Of a stretch of 64,000 bases of DNA, positions 1-8,617 are shown piece by piece (position 1 is the stretch's first letter; every line of letters begins with the position of its first letter). A model generated the notes under the pieces. That model had not been told where the DNA came from, ran no database searches, and worked only from the letters and a program-made list of their open reading frames with translations. The stretch comes from Paragemmobacter amnigenus (GTDB taxonomy: Bacteria > Pseudomonadota > Alphaproteobacteria > Rhodobacterales > Rhodobacteraceae). Made by a program: the position numbers and the translations under genes. The stretch spans positions 248,001 through 312,000 of the forward strand of contig NZ_JAAATX020000004.1 in NCBI RefSeq assembly GCF_009908265.2, in the 5' to 3' direction.

Positions 1-204
1 AAGGGCGCCAATGCCCGCGTCACCGTCGATCTGCCCAGCCAGACCGTCACCACCTCGGACGGGCAGACCTTCAGCTTCGAGGTGGACCCCCACCGCAAGC
101 ACTGCCTGCTGAACGGTCTGGACGATATCGGCCTGACGCTGGAAAAGGCCGCCGCGATCGACAGCTTCGAGGCGAAGAACGCCACCCTGCGCCCCTGGGC
201 GTGA
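1..204 (+). CDS. leuD: 3-isopropylmalate dehydratase small subunit, C-terminal part
   Basis: The reading frame is open from the first base and stops at TGA 202-204, giving the last 67 residues of LeuD. The segment '[19 protein letters not shown]' is the characteristic C-terminal signature of the small subunit. LeuD pairs with LeuC to form cytoplasmic isopropylmalate isomerase, which converts 2- to 3-isopropylmalate in leucine synthesis. The large subunit gene would lie before the window. A strong terminator follows 60 bases downstream, so leuD ends its transcript here. leuB comes about 4 kb later, so the leucine genes are split. Confidence 0.93.
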   Translation, partial: KGANARVTVDLPSQTVTTSDGQTFSFEVDPHRKHCLLNGLDDIGLTLEKAAAIDSFEAKNATLRPWA

Positions 205-266
205 CGCCGGCCGCCGCGCCGGCCTGTCGGCACTGGTGGCAGAAAAGCCAAATACCACAACATCTT

Positions 267-294
267 GGGCCGCCCTCGGGGCGGCCCTTTTCTT
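267..294 (+). terminator. Rho-independent terminator after leuD
   Basis: GGGCCGCC (267-274) pairs perfectly with GGCGGCCC (280-287) across a 5-base loop and is followed by TTTTCTTT. It ends the leuD transcript. Confidence 0.88.
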
Positions 295-498
295 TCCGCA
301 ATCTTGATGCAATCGCGCGACACATTGTCCGTGAAATGGCCCCAATGACCCGCATACCTACGAACAGGTGTTGTCAGCTTCGCCGAAAGTAGGCACAAAT
401 TGGGCAAGATTGAGGCAGTCCGCCACAATGCGCGGAAATACACCGTATCCGGCACGTCGGGCAAACCGGCGGCGGGGCGGTCGGAAGGAAACGGTGCA

Positions 499-1326
499 GT
501 GGTCCAACGGGTACCCGGTGCGATAATGCGTGCCCTGCTGATCGCGGGGCTTGTCGTCCTGCCTGCGGCGGTCGTTCCCGGCCTGCCACCCGAAGCGCAG
601 CAGACCGTCGCGCTTGTCGCGCTCTTTGCCGCCTTCCTGACCTATGCCGAATACACTGCCAGCGCGCCGGGCCTGATCGAATTCCGCGACGCGCCGCCCT
701 TCAACCGCATCCGCTTCGGCCTGATCCTTGTGACCATCCTTGCGCTGTCGCTGATCGAGCGGGGCCGCACCGACCCGTCGAATTTCAGCCAGCTGGTCGA
801 GGCGGTGGGCTATCTGGTCGGGCGCGCGATGGACATGCCCTTCAGCCCCGTGCGGCTGGTCGTCGACATGCTGTCCCCCTCGGCGACCGAGGCCGAGCTG
901 TCCACGCTGCGCTCCTCGGCGGGGATCGCCTATCTGATCTGCCTCGTCGGGCTGATCATCTTCTGGGCGCTGCTGCGCGGCTGGCCCAATCCGCGGCGCA
1001 GTTTCAATGTCTGGGTCAACCTGCCCACCTTCGACCCGACCAGCGGGTCGGATATCGTCGCGCGGCTGGATCGCGACGCGCGCATTAACATCGCGTTAGG
1101 GTTTATGCTGCCATTCCTGATGCCTGTGGTGGTGCGCTTTACACTGGGCGGGATCGATCCCCAGTCGTTGACCGCCCCGCATGTGATGATCTGGGTGGTT
1201 GCGGCATGGTCCTTTCTTCCGGCAAGCCTGATGATGCGCGGTATCGCCCTTGGCCGGATCGCGCAGATGGTGCGCGCCAAGATCCGTGCCAGCGAAACCG
1301 AACATTCCGACGCGCTCGCCGCCTGA
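499..1326 (+). CDS. Conserved hypothetical membrane protein
   Basis: Not recognised as a named family. The product has about 275 residues with roughly five or six hydrophobic segments: one pair just after the start, one near 'FGLILVTILAL', one near 'AYLICLVGLIIFWALL', and a pair near the C-terminus. It should therefore be an inner-membrane protein. The loop between the third and fourth segments and the loop 'NPRRSFNVWVNLPTFDP' are polar. I chose GTG 499 because GGAAGGA lies about 9 bases upstream; ATG 526 is the alternative. The open frame extends further upstream only through a TTG without a ribosome site. The 3' end overlaps the next gene if that gene starts at its only in-frame ATG, which suggests translational coupling. 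Function unknown. Confidence 0.7.
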   Translation: MVQRVPGAIMRALLIAGLVVLPAAVVPGLPPEAQQTVALVALFAAFLTYAEYTASAPGLIEFRDAPPFNRIRFGLILVTILALSLIERGRTDPSNFSQLVEAVGYLVGRAMDMPFSPVRLVVDMLSPSATEAELSTLRSSAGIAYLICLVGLIIFWALLRGWPNPRRSFNVWVNLPTFDPTSGSDIVARLDRDARINIALGFMLPFLMPVVVRFTLGGIDPQSLTAPHVMIWVVAAWSFLPASLMMRGIALGRIAQMVRAKIRASETEHSDALAA

Positions 1327-2378
1327 TTGCCTGCCTTGCCGCGCTGTGCCTCGGCGCGCCCTGTGCCGCAGACGAGGCTTTGCGCGTCGCGACATGGAAC
1401 ATCGGGCTGGAACGCGACGGGCCGGGCCTGCTGCTGCGCGACATCACGGGCGGGCGCGATCCGCAGGTGGCGGCGGCGGTCCGGGTGCTGGGCCGGCTGG
1501 ATGCCGACATCCTTGTCCTGACCGGCTTCGATGCCGACGCCCGCGGGGTGGCCCTGTCGGCCTTTGCCGACCGTCTGGCGCGCGCGGGTCTGGCCTATCC
1601 GCATCGCTTCCAACCACGCGGCAATGCGGGTGTGCCAACCGGACTGGATGCAGATGGCGACGGGCGCAGCGGCGAGGCGCAGGATGCACAGGGCTGGGGC
1701 CGGTTTCCCGGATCGGGGGGGACGGTCATCCTGTCGCGCCTGCCACTGCGGGTGGAGGCGGTGACAGACCATTCGGCCTTTCTCTGGCGCGACCTGCCCG
1801 ACAGCCTGATGCCTGCGGGAACACCCGCGCAGCTGTCCGAAATCCAGCGCCTGTCGTCGCACAGTCACGTGATCGTTCCGGTCAACTGGGGCGAGACATC
1901 GCTTGCGCTTCTTGTCTGGCACGCCACGCCACCGGCCTTTGACGGGCCAGAGGATCGAAACGGTCGGCGCAACCATGACGAGGCCGCATTCTGGCTGCAT
2001 CTTCTTTCCGGCAGCCTTGGCCTGCCCGCCCCGCCACCGCCCTTCGTCCTTTTGGGCGACGCCAATCTTGACCCGATGGACGGGGAAGGCAGACCCGCCG
2101 CACTGCAGGCGCTGCTTGCGCATCCCGCGCTTCAGGATCCCGCGCCCGCCGGATCACACGGACGCCGGGAACCGGAACATCTGGGCGATCCGGCGCTGGA
2201 CACGGCCATTTACGACGATCTCGGGGGGCTGAGGCTGGATTATGTCCTGCCCTCGGCCGATCTGGTGGTGACCGGTGCGGGGGTGCTGTGGCCCCCCGCG
2301 GGGTCTGCGCTTGCCGCCGATCTGGCCGCCACCTCGCATCACTACCCCGTCTGGGTCGATCTGCGACCGCAAAGCTAG
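1206..2378 (+). CDS. Endonuclease/exonuclease/phosphatase family protein, probably exported
   Basis: The EEP fold (DNase I-like metal-dependent phosphoesterase) is shown by 'VATWNIG' at the start of the domain, 'DADILVLTGFD', 'FVLLGDANLDPMDGEG' (the catalytic GDxN motif) and the terminal 'SHHYPVWVDL' with the conserved His. A hydrophobic stretch 'LIACLAALCLGAPCAA' directly before the domain looks like a signal peptide, so the enzyme is probably periplasmic or secreted. The start is unclear. The only in-frame ATG is at 1206, 121 bases inside the upstream gene, and it puts about 40 residues ahead of the signal-like segment. A non-ATG start (for example CTG near 1323) would give a cleaner signal peptide. 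Whether the substrate is a nucleic acid or another phosphodiester cannot be told. Confidence 0.82.
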   Translation: MVLSSGKPDDARYRPWPDRADGARQDPCQRNRTFRRARRLIACLAALCLGAPCAADEALRVATWNIGLERDGPGLLLRDITGGRDPQVAAAVRVLGRLDADILVLTGFDADARGVALSAFADRLARAGLAYPHRFQPRGNAGVPTGLDADGDGRSGEAQDAQGWGRFPGSGGTVILSRLPLRVEAVTDHSAFLWRDLPDSLMPAGTPAQLSEIQRLSSHSHVIVPVNWGETSLALLVWHATPPAFDGPEDRNGRRNHDEAAFWLHLLSGSLGLPAPPPPFVLLGDANLDPMDGEGRPAALQALLAHPALQDPAPAGSHGRREPEHLGDPALDTAIYDDLGGLRLDYVLPSADLVVTGAGVLWPPAGSALAADLAATSHHYPVWVDLRPQS

Positions 2379-3247
2379 TCCAGCAAACCCGCAGCGCGAA
2401 GCCAGCTTTCCACCGGACGCCGCCGCGCCCGTGCAACCGCGATCTCGGCACCGCTCTGCAAGAGAAGGACAAGGTCCCGCCCGTTGTCGCGCACGGCGAC
2501 AACAGCCGCACGCGACACCCAGTCGGACCGCCCCACGCGCAGACCATGCCGTTCGGGCAGCGTATCGACCAGTTTTCCGAAAGGTCCGGGAAGAAAGCGC
2601 CTTTCGCTGGCGGTTTCGACGATCACGTAATTTCCCTCGGCCGTGATGCGCCGCAACTCGCAGGCAGCGATCCTGTGCGCCCCGATCTGGACGAAGTCGT
2701 CCCGGTCACTGCCTGACGGCTCGGGCTCGTCGGGTTCGGACTTCGGGTTTCGCTTCCGCATGTCCCGCAAGGCGCGGGGAAAGACGAAGTAGAGCATGAG
2801 GTGGGCCACGATCTCGGCCACCACATAGTAGAAGGCCCAAAGAACGAGGGTGCGGCCAAGGGTGATCTCTTCACCGGCAGATTTCAGGATCGAGACGAAA
2901 TTCCCGACAGGCACGCCGGTCAGGGTGGCCGCCAGAAGGATATGGGTCGCATGGATGCGGACCCCGCCCGTGCGCAAGCTGAACCGTTCGATCAGCACAA
3001 GGGCGAGGGCAATGGCGCATAACGCGCTGAGGGAACCGGCAAGGCCGATCTGCAACCGATCCGGAACCGACAGCCGAACCACCGCCAGACGGTTGTCCAG
3101 CAGGGTGACGAATGCCACGATCAGAAGGTAATGAGGCAGCACATAACGGTGCGTCATGACGCGCAGCAATTCGCCCCGCGCGAAATGGAAGGTGTCCCCC
3201 GAGAGCAGGACCACCGCGACAGGCCGTTCCGGCGACGCCGTCATCAT
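2375..3247 (-). CDS. Membrane-anchored LytTR-domain regulator (second of a pair)
   Basis: A 290-residue protein. The N-terminal half has about four hydrophobic segments ('YLLIVAFVTLL', 'LSALCAIALALVLI', 'HILLAATLTGVPVG', 'LVLWAFYYVVAEIVAHLML'). A charged linker follows, then a C-terminal LytTR DNA-binding domain with 'RITAEGNYVIVETASERRFL' and 'HGLRVGRSDWVSRAAV', typical of this winged fold. It probably binds DNA while held in the membrane. The start ATG at 3247 overlaps the stop of the upstream paralogue (ATGATGA), so the two are translationally coupled. A purine-rich GGGGGG ribosome-site-like stretch precedes it. It converges on the EEP gene, overlapping it by 4 bases. Signal and target genes are unknown. 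Confidence 0.8.
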   Translation of the reverse strand: MMTASPERPVAVVLLSGDTFHFARGELLRVMTHRYVLPHYLLIVAFVTLLDNRLAVVRLSVPDRLQIGLAGSLSALCAIALALVLIERFSLRTGGVRIHATHILLAATLTGVPVGNFVSILKSAGEEITLGRTLVLWAFYYVVAEIVAHLMLYFVFPRALRDMRKRNPKSEPDEPEPSGSDRDDFVQIGAHRIAACELRRITAEGNYVIVETASERRFLPGPFGKLVDTLPERHGLRVGRSDWVSRAAVVAVRDNGRDLVLLLQSGAEIAVARARRRPVESWLRAAGLLD

Positions 3248-4212
3248 CGCCCCCCCTTGGAGGGCGGAACCCGCTCGACGCCAATGCCCGACCGGCCGAG
3301 CCAATCCTGCACACCGTCCTGCAGGCTTGTCCCGACCGGAACCCTTGTTCCGCAGGCAAGGACGATCCACATATCCCGACCCGACCGCACCAGTCGTCCG
3401 ATCACCCTGCGCGCGACCCAATGCGACCTGTGCACCCGCAGCCCAAGCCGTGACGGCATGCGCGCGCTGACGTCGCCAAAGGGACCGGCGACCAGATGGC
3501 GCCCCGTGGCAAGGTGGACGACGACATAGTTGCCGCTCGCCTCCAGACGCTCGACCTGTTCGGGTGTGATCCGAAGGCTGCCCGCGCGCAGCTCTTCGCC
3601 GTCAGGACGGGCCTCTGCCGGTTCTGCCACAAGCGCCCCGTCTGTCCCGCCATCCGCATCCGGCAGGGGTGCAGTCAGAACGATCCCCTGCCGAAGCCGT
3701 GACAGTGCACGCGGCACAGGACCGCGGAAGATCACGACAGCGCAGACTTCGGCGATCACGAAAACCGTGAGCCAGAAATACAGCGGGATGGCGCCGTGAT
3801 GATGGGCGGGCAGCACGGCGCTCTGCACCTCGTGCGCGACCCAGACCATGACGCAGCTTGACATCATGATGCCAGGCGTCATCCAGACCCTGCGTCCGGG
3901 TGCGATGCGCCCCACGATCCGCGCGGCCACGGCGATATAGGCCAGAAGCGACAGGACAAGACCCGTAAGGCCCAGCACCGTTGCAGGCAGCAGCACATCG
4001 ACCGGCGCTTCGGTCAGGTCCAGCATATAGATGGCCAGATTCGCGACGACCAGAAAGCCGAAATAATGCGCCAGCACATAGCGATGGCGCAGAACGATCA
4101 AGGCTTCGTCCAGTCCGGCAAAATCGATTGCCGCACCGATCAGGCAAAGACGGACCGCGCGGGACTTTCTGTCCGGACGATAAATGCGCTCTTCGAATAT
4201 GTCTTCCCGCAC
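3244..4212 (-). CDS. Membrane-anchored LytTR-domain regulator (first of a pair)
   Basis: A 322-residue paralogue of the downstream gene. It has the same layout: a short cytoplasmic N-terminus, about four membrane segments ('[14 protein letters not shown]', '[19 protein letters not shown]', '[15 protein letters not shown]', '[19 protein letters not shown]'), an acidic linker, and a LytTR domain with '[20 protein letters not shown]' and '[14 protein letters not shown]'. Both paralogues carry 'HRYVL.HY' just before the first membrane segment. The start is GTG 4212; no better in-frame start is visible and the ribosome site is weak. It is transcribed away from leuB, so the 178 bases between them must hold both promoters. 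The tandem arrangement suggests the pair works together, perhaps as a heterodimer (inference). Confidence 0.8.
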   Translation of the reverse strand: MREDIFEERIYRPDRKSRAVRLCLIGAAIDFAGLDEALIVLRHRYVLAHYFGFLVVANLAIYMLDLTEAPVDVLLPATVLGLTGLVLSLLAYIAVAARIVGRIAPGRRVWMTPGIMMSSCVMVWVAHEVQSAVLPAHHHGAIPLYFWLTVFVIAEVCAVVIFRGPVPRALSRLRQGIVLTAPLPDADGGTDGALVAEPAEARPDGEELRAGSLRITPEQVERLEASGNYVVVHLATGRHLVAGPFGDVSARMPSRLGLRVHRSHWVARRVIGRLVRSGRDMWIVLACGTRVPVGTSLQDGVQDWLGRSGIGVERVPPSKGGR

Positions 4213-4390
4213 AACACCAACCGCAGGCTACCATTCACCCCCGAAAGCCAGAGCTAGACCACGGTTTCCCCTGCGACAAGCCACCTACCTCTTTTGCGCC
4301 GCAGGCCTGGGCGCCCCAGCCCGCTTGACCAGCAAGGGCCAAGCCGCTAGGCCACGCCGCAACCCTTATACTGCTTGCAGGAGCGTCCCC

Positions 4391-5497
4391 GTGGCCAATC
4401 CCTCCCTTCTCATCCTCGCCGGTGACGGCATCGGTCCCGAAGTCATGGCCGAGGTGAAAAAGATCATCGGCTGGTTCGGCGCGAAACGCGGCGTGACCTT
4501 CGACGTGACCGAAGACCTTGTCGGCGGCTGCGCCTATGACAAGCACGGCACGCCGCTGCATGACGACACGATGGCCAAGGCGCAGGAGGTGGACGCGGTC
4601 CTTCTGGGTGCCGTGGGCGGCCCGCAATACGACATTCTCGACTTCTCGGTGAAGCCGGAGCGCGGCCTGCTGCGCCTGCGCAAGGAGATGGACCTCTACT
4701 CCAACCTGCGCCCCGCCCAGTGCTTCGACGCGCTGGCAGACTTCTCGTCGCTGAAGAAAGAAGTCGTGGCGGGCCTCGACATCGTCATCGTCCGCGAACT
4801 GACCTCGGGCGTCTATTTCGGCGAGCCGCGCGGCATCTTCACCGAAGGCAATGAACGCGTCGGCATCAACACCCAGCGCTACACGGAATCCGAAATCGCC
4901 CGTGTCGCGCGGTCGGCCTTCGAACTGGCCCGCCGCCGCAACAACAAGGTCTGCTCGATGGAGAAGGCCAACGTCATGGAATCCGGCATCCTGTGGCGTC
5001 AGGTCGTGCAGGAAGTGCATGACAAGGAATATCCCGACGTCCAGCTTTCGCACATGTATGCCGATGCGGGCGCGATGCAGCTGTGCCGCTGGCCCAAGCA
5101 ATTCGACGTCATCGTGACCGACAACCTGTTCGGCGACCTGCTGTCGGATGCGGCGGCGATGCTGACCGGCTCGCTGGGCATGCTGCCCTCGGCCTCGCTC
5201 GGGGCGCCGATGGCGAACGGGCGTCCCAAGGCGCTTTATGAACCCGTGCACGGCTCGGCCCCCGACATCGCGGGTCAGGGCAAGGCCAACCCGATCGCCT
5301 GCATCCTGAGCTTCGCCATGGCGCTGCGCTACAGCTTCGACATGGGCGATGATGCGACCCGCGTCGAAAAGGCCGTGGAAAAGGTGCTGGCAGACGGCGT
5401 CCGCACTGCCGATCTGATGGGCCCCGAAGGCGGCAAGCCCGTCTCGACCAGCCAGATGGGCGACGCGATCCTCGCCGCACTCGACGCCTCGCTCTGA
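4391..5497 (+). CDS. leuB: 3-isopropylmalate dehydrogenase
   Basis: A cytoplasmic NAD-dependent enzyme that oxidises and decarboxylates 3-isopropylmalate to 2-oxoisocaproate in leucine synthesis. The protein has 368 residues, normal for the family. Diagnostic segments are '[13 protein letters not shown]' at the N-terminus, '[11 protein letters not shown]', '[15 protein letters not shown]', '[19 protein letters not shown]', the metal- and substrate-binding '[10 protein letters not shown]', and the nucleotide-binding '[18 protein letters not shown]'. The GTG at 4391 is chosen because CAGGAG sits about 8 bases upstream and it gives the standard N-terminus. The gene stands alone, 4 kb from leuD, and a hairpin follows it. 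Confidence 0.96.
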   Translation: MANPSLLILAGDGIGPEVMAEVKKIIGWFGAKRGVTFDVTEDLVGGCAYDKHGTPLHDDTMAKAQEVDAVLLGAVGGPQYDILDFSVKPERGLLRLRKEMDLYSNLRPAQCFDALADFSSLKKEVVAGLDIVIVRELTSGVYFGEPRGIFTEGNERVGINTQRYTESEIARVARSAFELARRRNNKVCSMEKANVMESGILWRQVVQEVHDKEYPDVQLSHMYADAGAMQLCRWPKQFDVIVTDNLFGDLLSDAAAMLTGSLGMLPSASLGAPMANGRPKALYEPVHGSAPDIAGQGKANPIACILSFAMALRYSFDMGDDATRVEKAVEKVLADGVRTADLMGPEGGKPVSTSQMGDAILAALDASL

Positions 5498-5505
5498 CAT
5501 TGCTG

Positions 5506-5531
5506 CGGGATGGGCAGTTTTGCCCGTCCCG
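5506..5531 (+). terminator. Hairpin after leuB
   Basis: CGGGATGGGC (5506-5515) pairs with GCCCGTCCCG (5522-5531), ten pairs with one G-T wobble and a T-rich loop. The following bases are C-rich rather than T-rich, so it is a weak intrinsic terminator or an RNA-stabilising stem. Confidence 0.6.
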
Positions 5532-5629
5532 CCCCGTTTCCGCTGCAATGCCGCGCAACCCCACCTTGCGCGGGCTTGCAGTCCGGTCCATTAGGTTAGC
5601 GCTCCCACCGGCTGCCGAAAGCCCGACCG

Positions 5630-6601
5630 ATGACCGTTTCAAGCAACAACATCCAGGGCGCCGTCCTGTCGCTGGCCGCTTTCGGCATCTATGCCACGCA
5701 TGACGTCGTGGTGAAGTATCTGGGCAGCAGCTATTCGGCCGTCCAGATCATCTTCTTTTCGGGGCTGCTGTCCTTTCCGCTTGTCACGGTGATGCTGCTG
5801 GGCGACCGGCGGGACGAGAACCTTGTCCCGCGCCATCCGTGGTGGAGTCTGGCCCGCGCGGTTTCGGCCGTCCTGACGGGTGTTGCAGGCTTCTTCGCCT
5901 TTTCGCGGCTGCCCATGGCGCAGGCCTATGCGATCTTCTTCGCCATGCCGTTGCTCATCACGCTTATGGCGATTCCGCTGCTGGGCGAAAGGGTGGGTGC
6001 GCGGCGCGGGCTTGCGGTGGTGGTGGGGTTGCTTGGTGTGCTCGTCGTCCTGCGTCCGGGCGAGGCGGAGCTTGGCCTTGGCCATCTTGCGGCGCTGTCC
6101 GCGGCAGTGACGGGGGCGCTGACTTCGGTCATCGTCCGCAAGATCGGCGGAAACGAACGGTCGGCGGTCTTGATGCTTTATCCCATGCTGGCCAACGTGC
6201 TGGCGATGGGCGCGGCGCTGCCCTTCGTCTATGTGCCCATGCCGGTGTCCCATCTCGGGCTGATGTGTATCATCGCCCTGTTTTCCTTCATCGCGGGGCT
6301 TCTGGTGATCAAGGCCTATCGCACGGCCCCCGCGGTGATCGTCGCGCCGATGCAGTATTCGCAAATCCTGTGGGCCGCGGTGTTCGGCACGCTTTTCTTT
6401 GACGAATCGATCGATCTGGGCACCGCCATCGGCAGCGCGATCATCATCGCGTCCGGTATCTACATCGTCCTGCGCGAAGGCACGCCCAGCGTGTCGGGCA
6501 ATCGCCCCGTGCTGTCGACCAAAAGCCGGCCGGAAACCGGCTCCACCCCTCGGGTCAGCGTGATGATGCAGAGGATGGGAATTCCCGAACGGCAGGATTG
6601 A
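5630..6601 (+). CDS. DMT superfamily (EamA) transporter
   Basis: A 323-residue protein with ten hydrophobic segments arranged as two repeats of five, the usual EamA/RhaT-type metabolite exporter layout. Examples are 'VLSLAAFGIYATHDVVVKYL' at the start, 'AYAIFFAMPLLITLMAIPLL' and 'GLAVVVGLLGVLVVLRPG' at the end of repeat one, and 'YSQILWAAVFGTLFF' with 'AIGSAIIIASGIYIVL' at the end of repeat two. The substrate cannot be predicted. The C-terminal tail of about 40 residues is polar and lies in the cytoplasm in most of these proteins. The gene is monocistronic between the leuB hairpin and tRNA-Pro. Confidence 0.85.
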   Translation: MTVSSNNIQGAVLSLAAFGIYATHDVVVKYLGSSYSAVQIIFFSGLLSFPLVTVMLLGDRRDENLVPRHPWWSLARAVSAVLTGVAGFFAFSRLPMAQAYAIFFAMPLLITLMAIPLLGERVGARRGLAVVVGLLGVLVVLRPGEAELGLGHLAALSAAVTGALTSVIVRKIGGNERSAVLMLYPMLANVLAMGAALPFVYVPMPVSHLGLMCIIALFSFIAGLLVIKAYRTAPAVIVAPMQYSQILWAAVFGTLFFDESIDLGTAIGSAIIIASGIYIVLREGTPSVSGNRPVLSTKSRPETGSTPRVSVMMQRMGIPERQD

Positions 6602-6681
6602 CCGGTCGCAAATCCGTACGGCAAATCCCGTCCATCCCCCTTGCAAATGCCCGCGCGGGACTGTAACCCACCCCCCACGGT

Positions 6682-6758
6682 CGGAGCGTAGCGCAGCCTG
6701 GTAGCGCACCTGCTTCGGGAGCAGGGGGTCGGAGGTTCGAATCCTCTCGCTCCGACCA
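6682..6758 (+). tRNA. tRNA-Pro (anticodon CGG)
   Basis: A 77-base cloverleaf. The acceptor stem CGGAGCG (6682-6688) pairs with CGCTCCG (6748-6754), followed by discriminator A and an encoded CCA (6756-6758). The D arm contains GCGCAGCCTGGTAGCGC. The anticodon stem CCTGC/GCAGG encloses loop TTCGGGA, so the anticodon is CGG, reading proline codon CCG. The T arm GGAGG-TTCGAAT-CCTCT is standard. No integrase or duplicated tRNA 3' end is visible nearby, so it does not look like an occupied attachment site. Confidence 0.96.
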
Positions 6759-6833
6759 TTTCCCGAAAACCCCCTGTTTGACGCGGCATGAAGCCACCCA
6801 TAATGTCGGGACAGTGATGTTGTCCGGGTTGCC

Positions 6834-7715
6834 ATGCGTCTGCTTTACACCTGCCTGTTTTCCGTCGGCCTTCTGGCCCCGTTGCAGCCGTCCCATGCCG
6901 TTGTGATCCTCGACAGCATATGGCAGCAGAACGGCGGAGGTGAAGGGCAGGAGGCGGAAGGTTTCGACGCCCATGTCGCCCTCGCCGCCGAACCGCAGTT
7001 CATGGCGATCTTCGGTCTGCATGACGGCGAAAGTTATGGTGGATCCGGGACATGGATCGGCAATGACCAAGAGTACGGCTATGTGCTGACCGCCGCGCAC
7101 AACTTCGGCACGGGGGAAGGTGCCGGAACCTGGCTTTACTGGTCGCGCGAGGGGACGGCCTATGAGGGGATCGAGGTCCACATCCACCCCTTCTACGATC
7201 CCGACAGCGATGACACCTCCGGCTATGACCTTGCCATCGTCGTGCTCGATGGTCCCGTCACCGATGCGGGAGAGCAGCCACCGCTTTATGCCGGAGAGGA
7301 CGAGTTGGGTCGTGTGCTAACGATCACGGGCTACGGCTCGCGCGGGATCGGTTCCGCGGGCGAAGCGGACGCGTTCTACGATTTCGAGGGGGAAACGCCC
7401 GCCGCAGCCCGCAATATCGTTGACGAGGTTGACGGGGACTATGGCGAGAACAACCTGATCGTCGATCTGGATGACGAGGAAGGCAGCAGCAGCGTCACGG
7501 GGGACGAAGGGCCCGTGGACGCGCTGGAAGGTATCCTTGGCAGCGGTGACAGTGGCGGGGCGGCGTGGATCGAAACCGCCGAAGGCTGGGCCATCGCCGC
7601 CACCAACACATGGGGCGACGATGCGGTCTATGGGTCCGTATCGGGCTTCAGCCGCATCTCGACCCAGCTTGACTGGGTTCGCGGCATCTTTCCGGGCATC
7701 CGCACCGCGCAGTAA
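6834..7715 (+). CDS. Secreted trypsin-like serine protease
   Basis: A 293-residue chymotrypsin-fold (S1) protein with a signal peptide ('LLYTCLFSVGLLAPLQPSHA', cleavage near residue 22). The catalytic triad is visible: His89 in 'VLTAAHNFG', Asp132 in 'YDLAIVVLDG' and Ser240 in 'GSGDSGGAAW'. The segment 'ADAFYDFEGETPAAARNIVDEV' between Asp and Ser also occurs in other bacterial secreted S1 proteases. The protein is strongly acidic, which fits export to periplasm or medium. It lies alone just downstream of tRNA-Pro and converges on the ornithine-cyclodeaminase-like gene with 2 bases between the stops. Substrate unknown. Confidence 0.88.
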   Translation: MRLLYTCLFSVGLLAPLQPSHAVVILDSIWQQNGGGEGQEAEGFDAHVALAAEPQFMAIFGLHDGESYGGSGTWIGNDQEYGYVLTAAHNFGTGEGAGTWLYWSREGTAYEGIEVHIHPFYDPDSDDTSGYDLAIVVLDGPVTDAGEQPPLYAGEDELGRVLTITGYGSRGIGSAGEADAFYDFEGETPAAARNIVDEVDGDYGENNLIVDLDDEEGSSSVTGDEGPVDALEGILGSGDSGGAAWIETAEGWAIAATNTWGDDAVYGSVSGFSRISTQLDWVRGIFPGIRTAQ

Positions 7716-7717
7716 GG

Positions 7718-8617
7718 TCAGCGCGCGCGCCATTCCTTCTGGATATACATCGCCGTCATCAGGTCCAGATGCGCCCCGCCGCCATTCTTGGCAATGGTGA
7801 TCTCCTCCGCCGACCGCCGGACAAAGCGGGCGGGATCGTCCCAGTAATCCGCCACGATATCCGCCTCGGTGATGGCGCCGGATTTCAGCGGCTCGATCAG
7901 CTCGCCGATATGGTGCAACGTCGTCGCCCGCGCATCGACGAAAACCCGCGCGCGGCGCATGGCGGAATCGTCCACCTCGCGCATCCCGGGCTTGTAGGCC
8001 CCGATCAGGTCCAGATGCTGTCCGGGTTGCAGCCAGTCGCCACGGATCAGCGGCTCGGTCGCCATGGTGGCGGTGCAGATCACATCCGCCGCCCTGACCG
8101 CTGCCTCCAGATCCTCCGCCACAGGCAGTCCCATCGCCTCGGCACTGGCGCGCGAGCGGCTCCAGACCGTGAACTCGGCCTCCGGCCAGACCGACCGGTA
8201 TGCGTCGACCATCGACTGCGCCACCTTGCCCGCCCCGACCAGCAGGAAGCGCCGCGCATCCCTGCGCGCGAGACGGCTGGCGGCAAACAGGCTGTCCCCT
8301 GCCGTCTTCCATTTTGTGACCAGATGGAAATCCACCAGCCCCGACAATTCGCCCGTCACATCGTCATAAAGCGTGACCGACCCGTGGATCGTCGGCAGCC
8401 CGCGCGCCACATTGCCCGGCACCACCGTCGCCACCTTCACCAGCGCGCCCAGCCCGTCGATCCATGTCGCGCGGTCAAGGATGGTATCGCTGCCCCGATA
8501 GCAGAACAGGTCCTTGATATCGGGCTGCGGCAGCCGGTGCCCCGCCTCCAGCGCCGCCATGAGCCCGCCCCATGTCAACAGCCGCTCCGCCTCGAAAGGC
8601 ACGAATTCCACGCTCAC
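7718..8617 (-). CDS. Ornithine cyclodeaminase/mu-crystallin family protein
   Basis: A 299-residue NAD(P)-dependent enzyme of the OCD/mu-crystallin family. It carries the Rossmann motif 'FLLVGAGKVAQSMV', the N-terminal family segment 'VKVATVVPGNVARGLPTIHG', and 'ADVICTATMATEPLI' and 'HLDLIGAYKPGMREVD', typical of the family. Members include ornithine cyclodeaminase, alanine dehydrogenases and ketimine reductases, so the substrate is not settled. The start is GTG 8617 because AAGGAGG lies 7 bases upstream; this GTG overlaps the stop of the HAD gene (GTGA), so the genes are coupled. It is the last gene of a DMT transporter-HAD-OCD operon, which suggests a small amino-acid or imino-acid pathway (inference). 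Confidence 0.85.
   Translation of the reverse strand: MSVEFVPFEAERLLTWGGLMAALEAGHRLPQPDIKDLFCYRGSDTILDRATWIDGLGALVKVATVVPGNVARGLPTIHGSVTLYDDVTGELSGLVDFHLVTKWKTAGDSLFAASRLARRDARRFLLVGAGKVAQSMVDAYRSVWPEAEFTVWSRSRASAEAMGLPVAEDLEAAVRAADVICTATMATEPLIRGDWLQPGQHLDLIGAYKPGMREVDDSAMRRARVFVDARATTLHHIGELIEPLKSGAITEADIVADYWDDPARFVRRSAEEITIAKNGGGAHLDLMTAMYIQKEWRAR

Noticed and set aside
4213-4390. A leucine leader peptide or attenuator before leuB
   Set aside because: No short frame with clustered Leu codons and no competing hairpins with a T-tract were found.
6682-6758. tRNA-Pro as an integration site for a mobile element
   Set aside because: No integrase, no repeated tRNA 3' end and no change in gene style were seen on either side.
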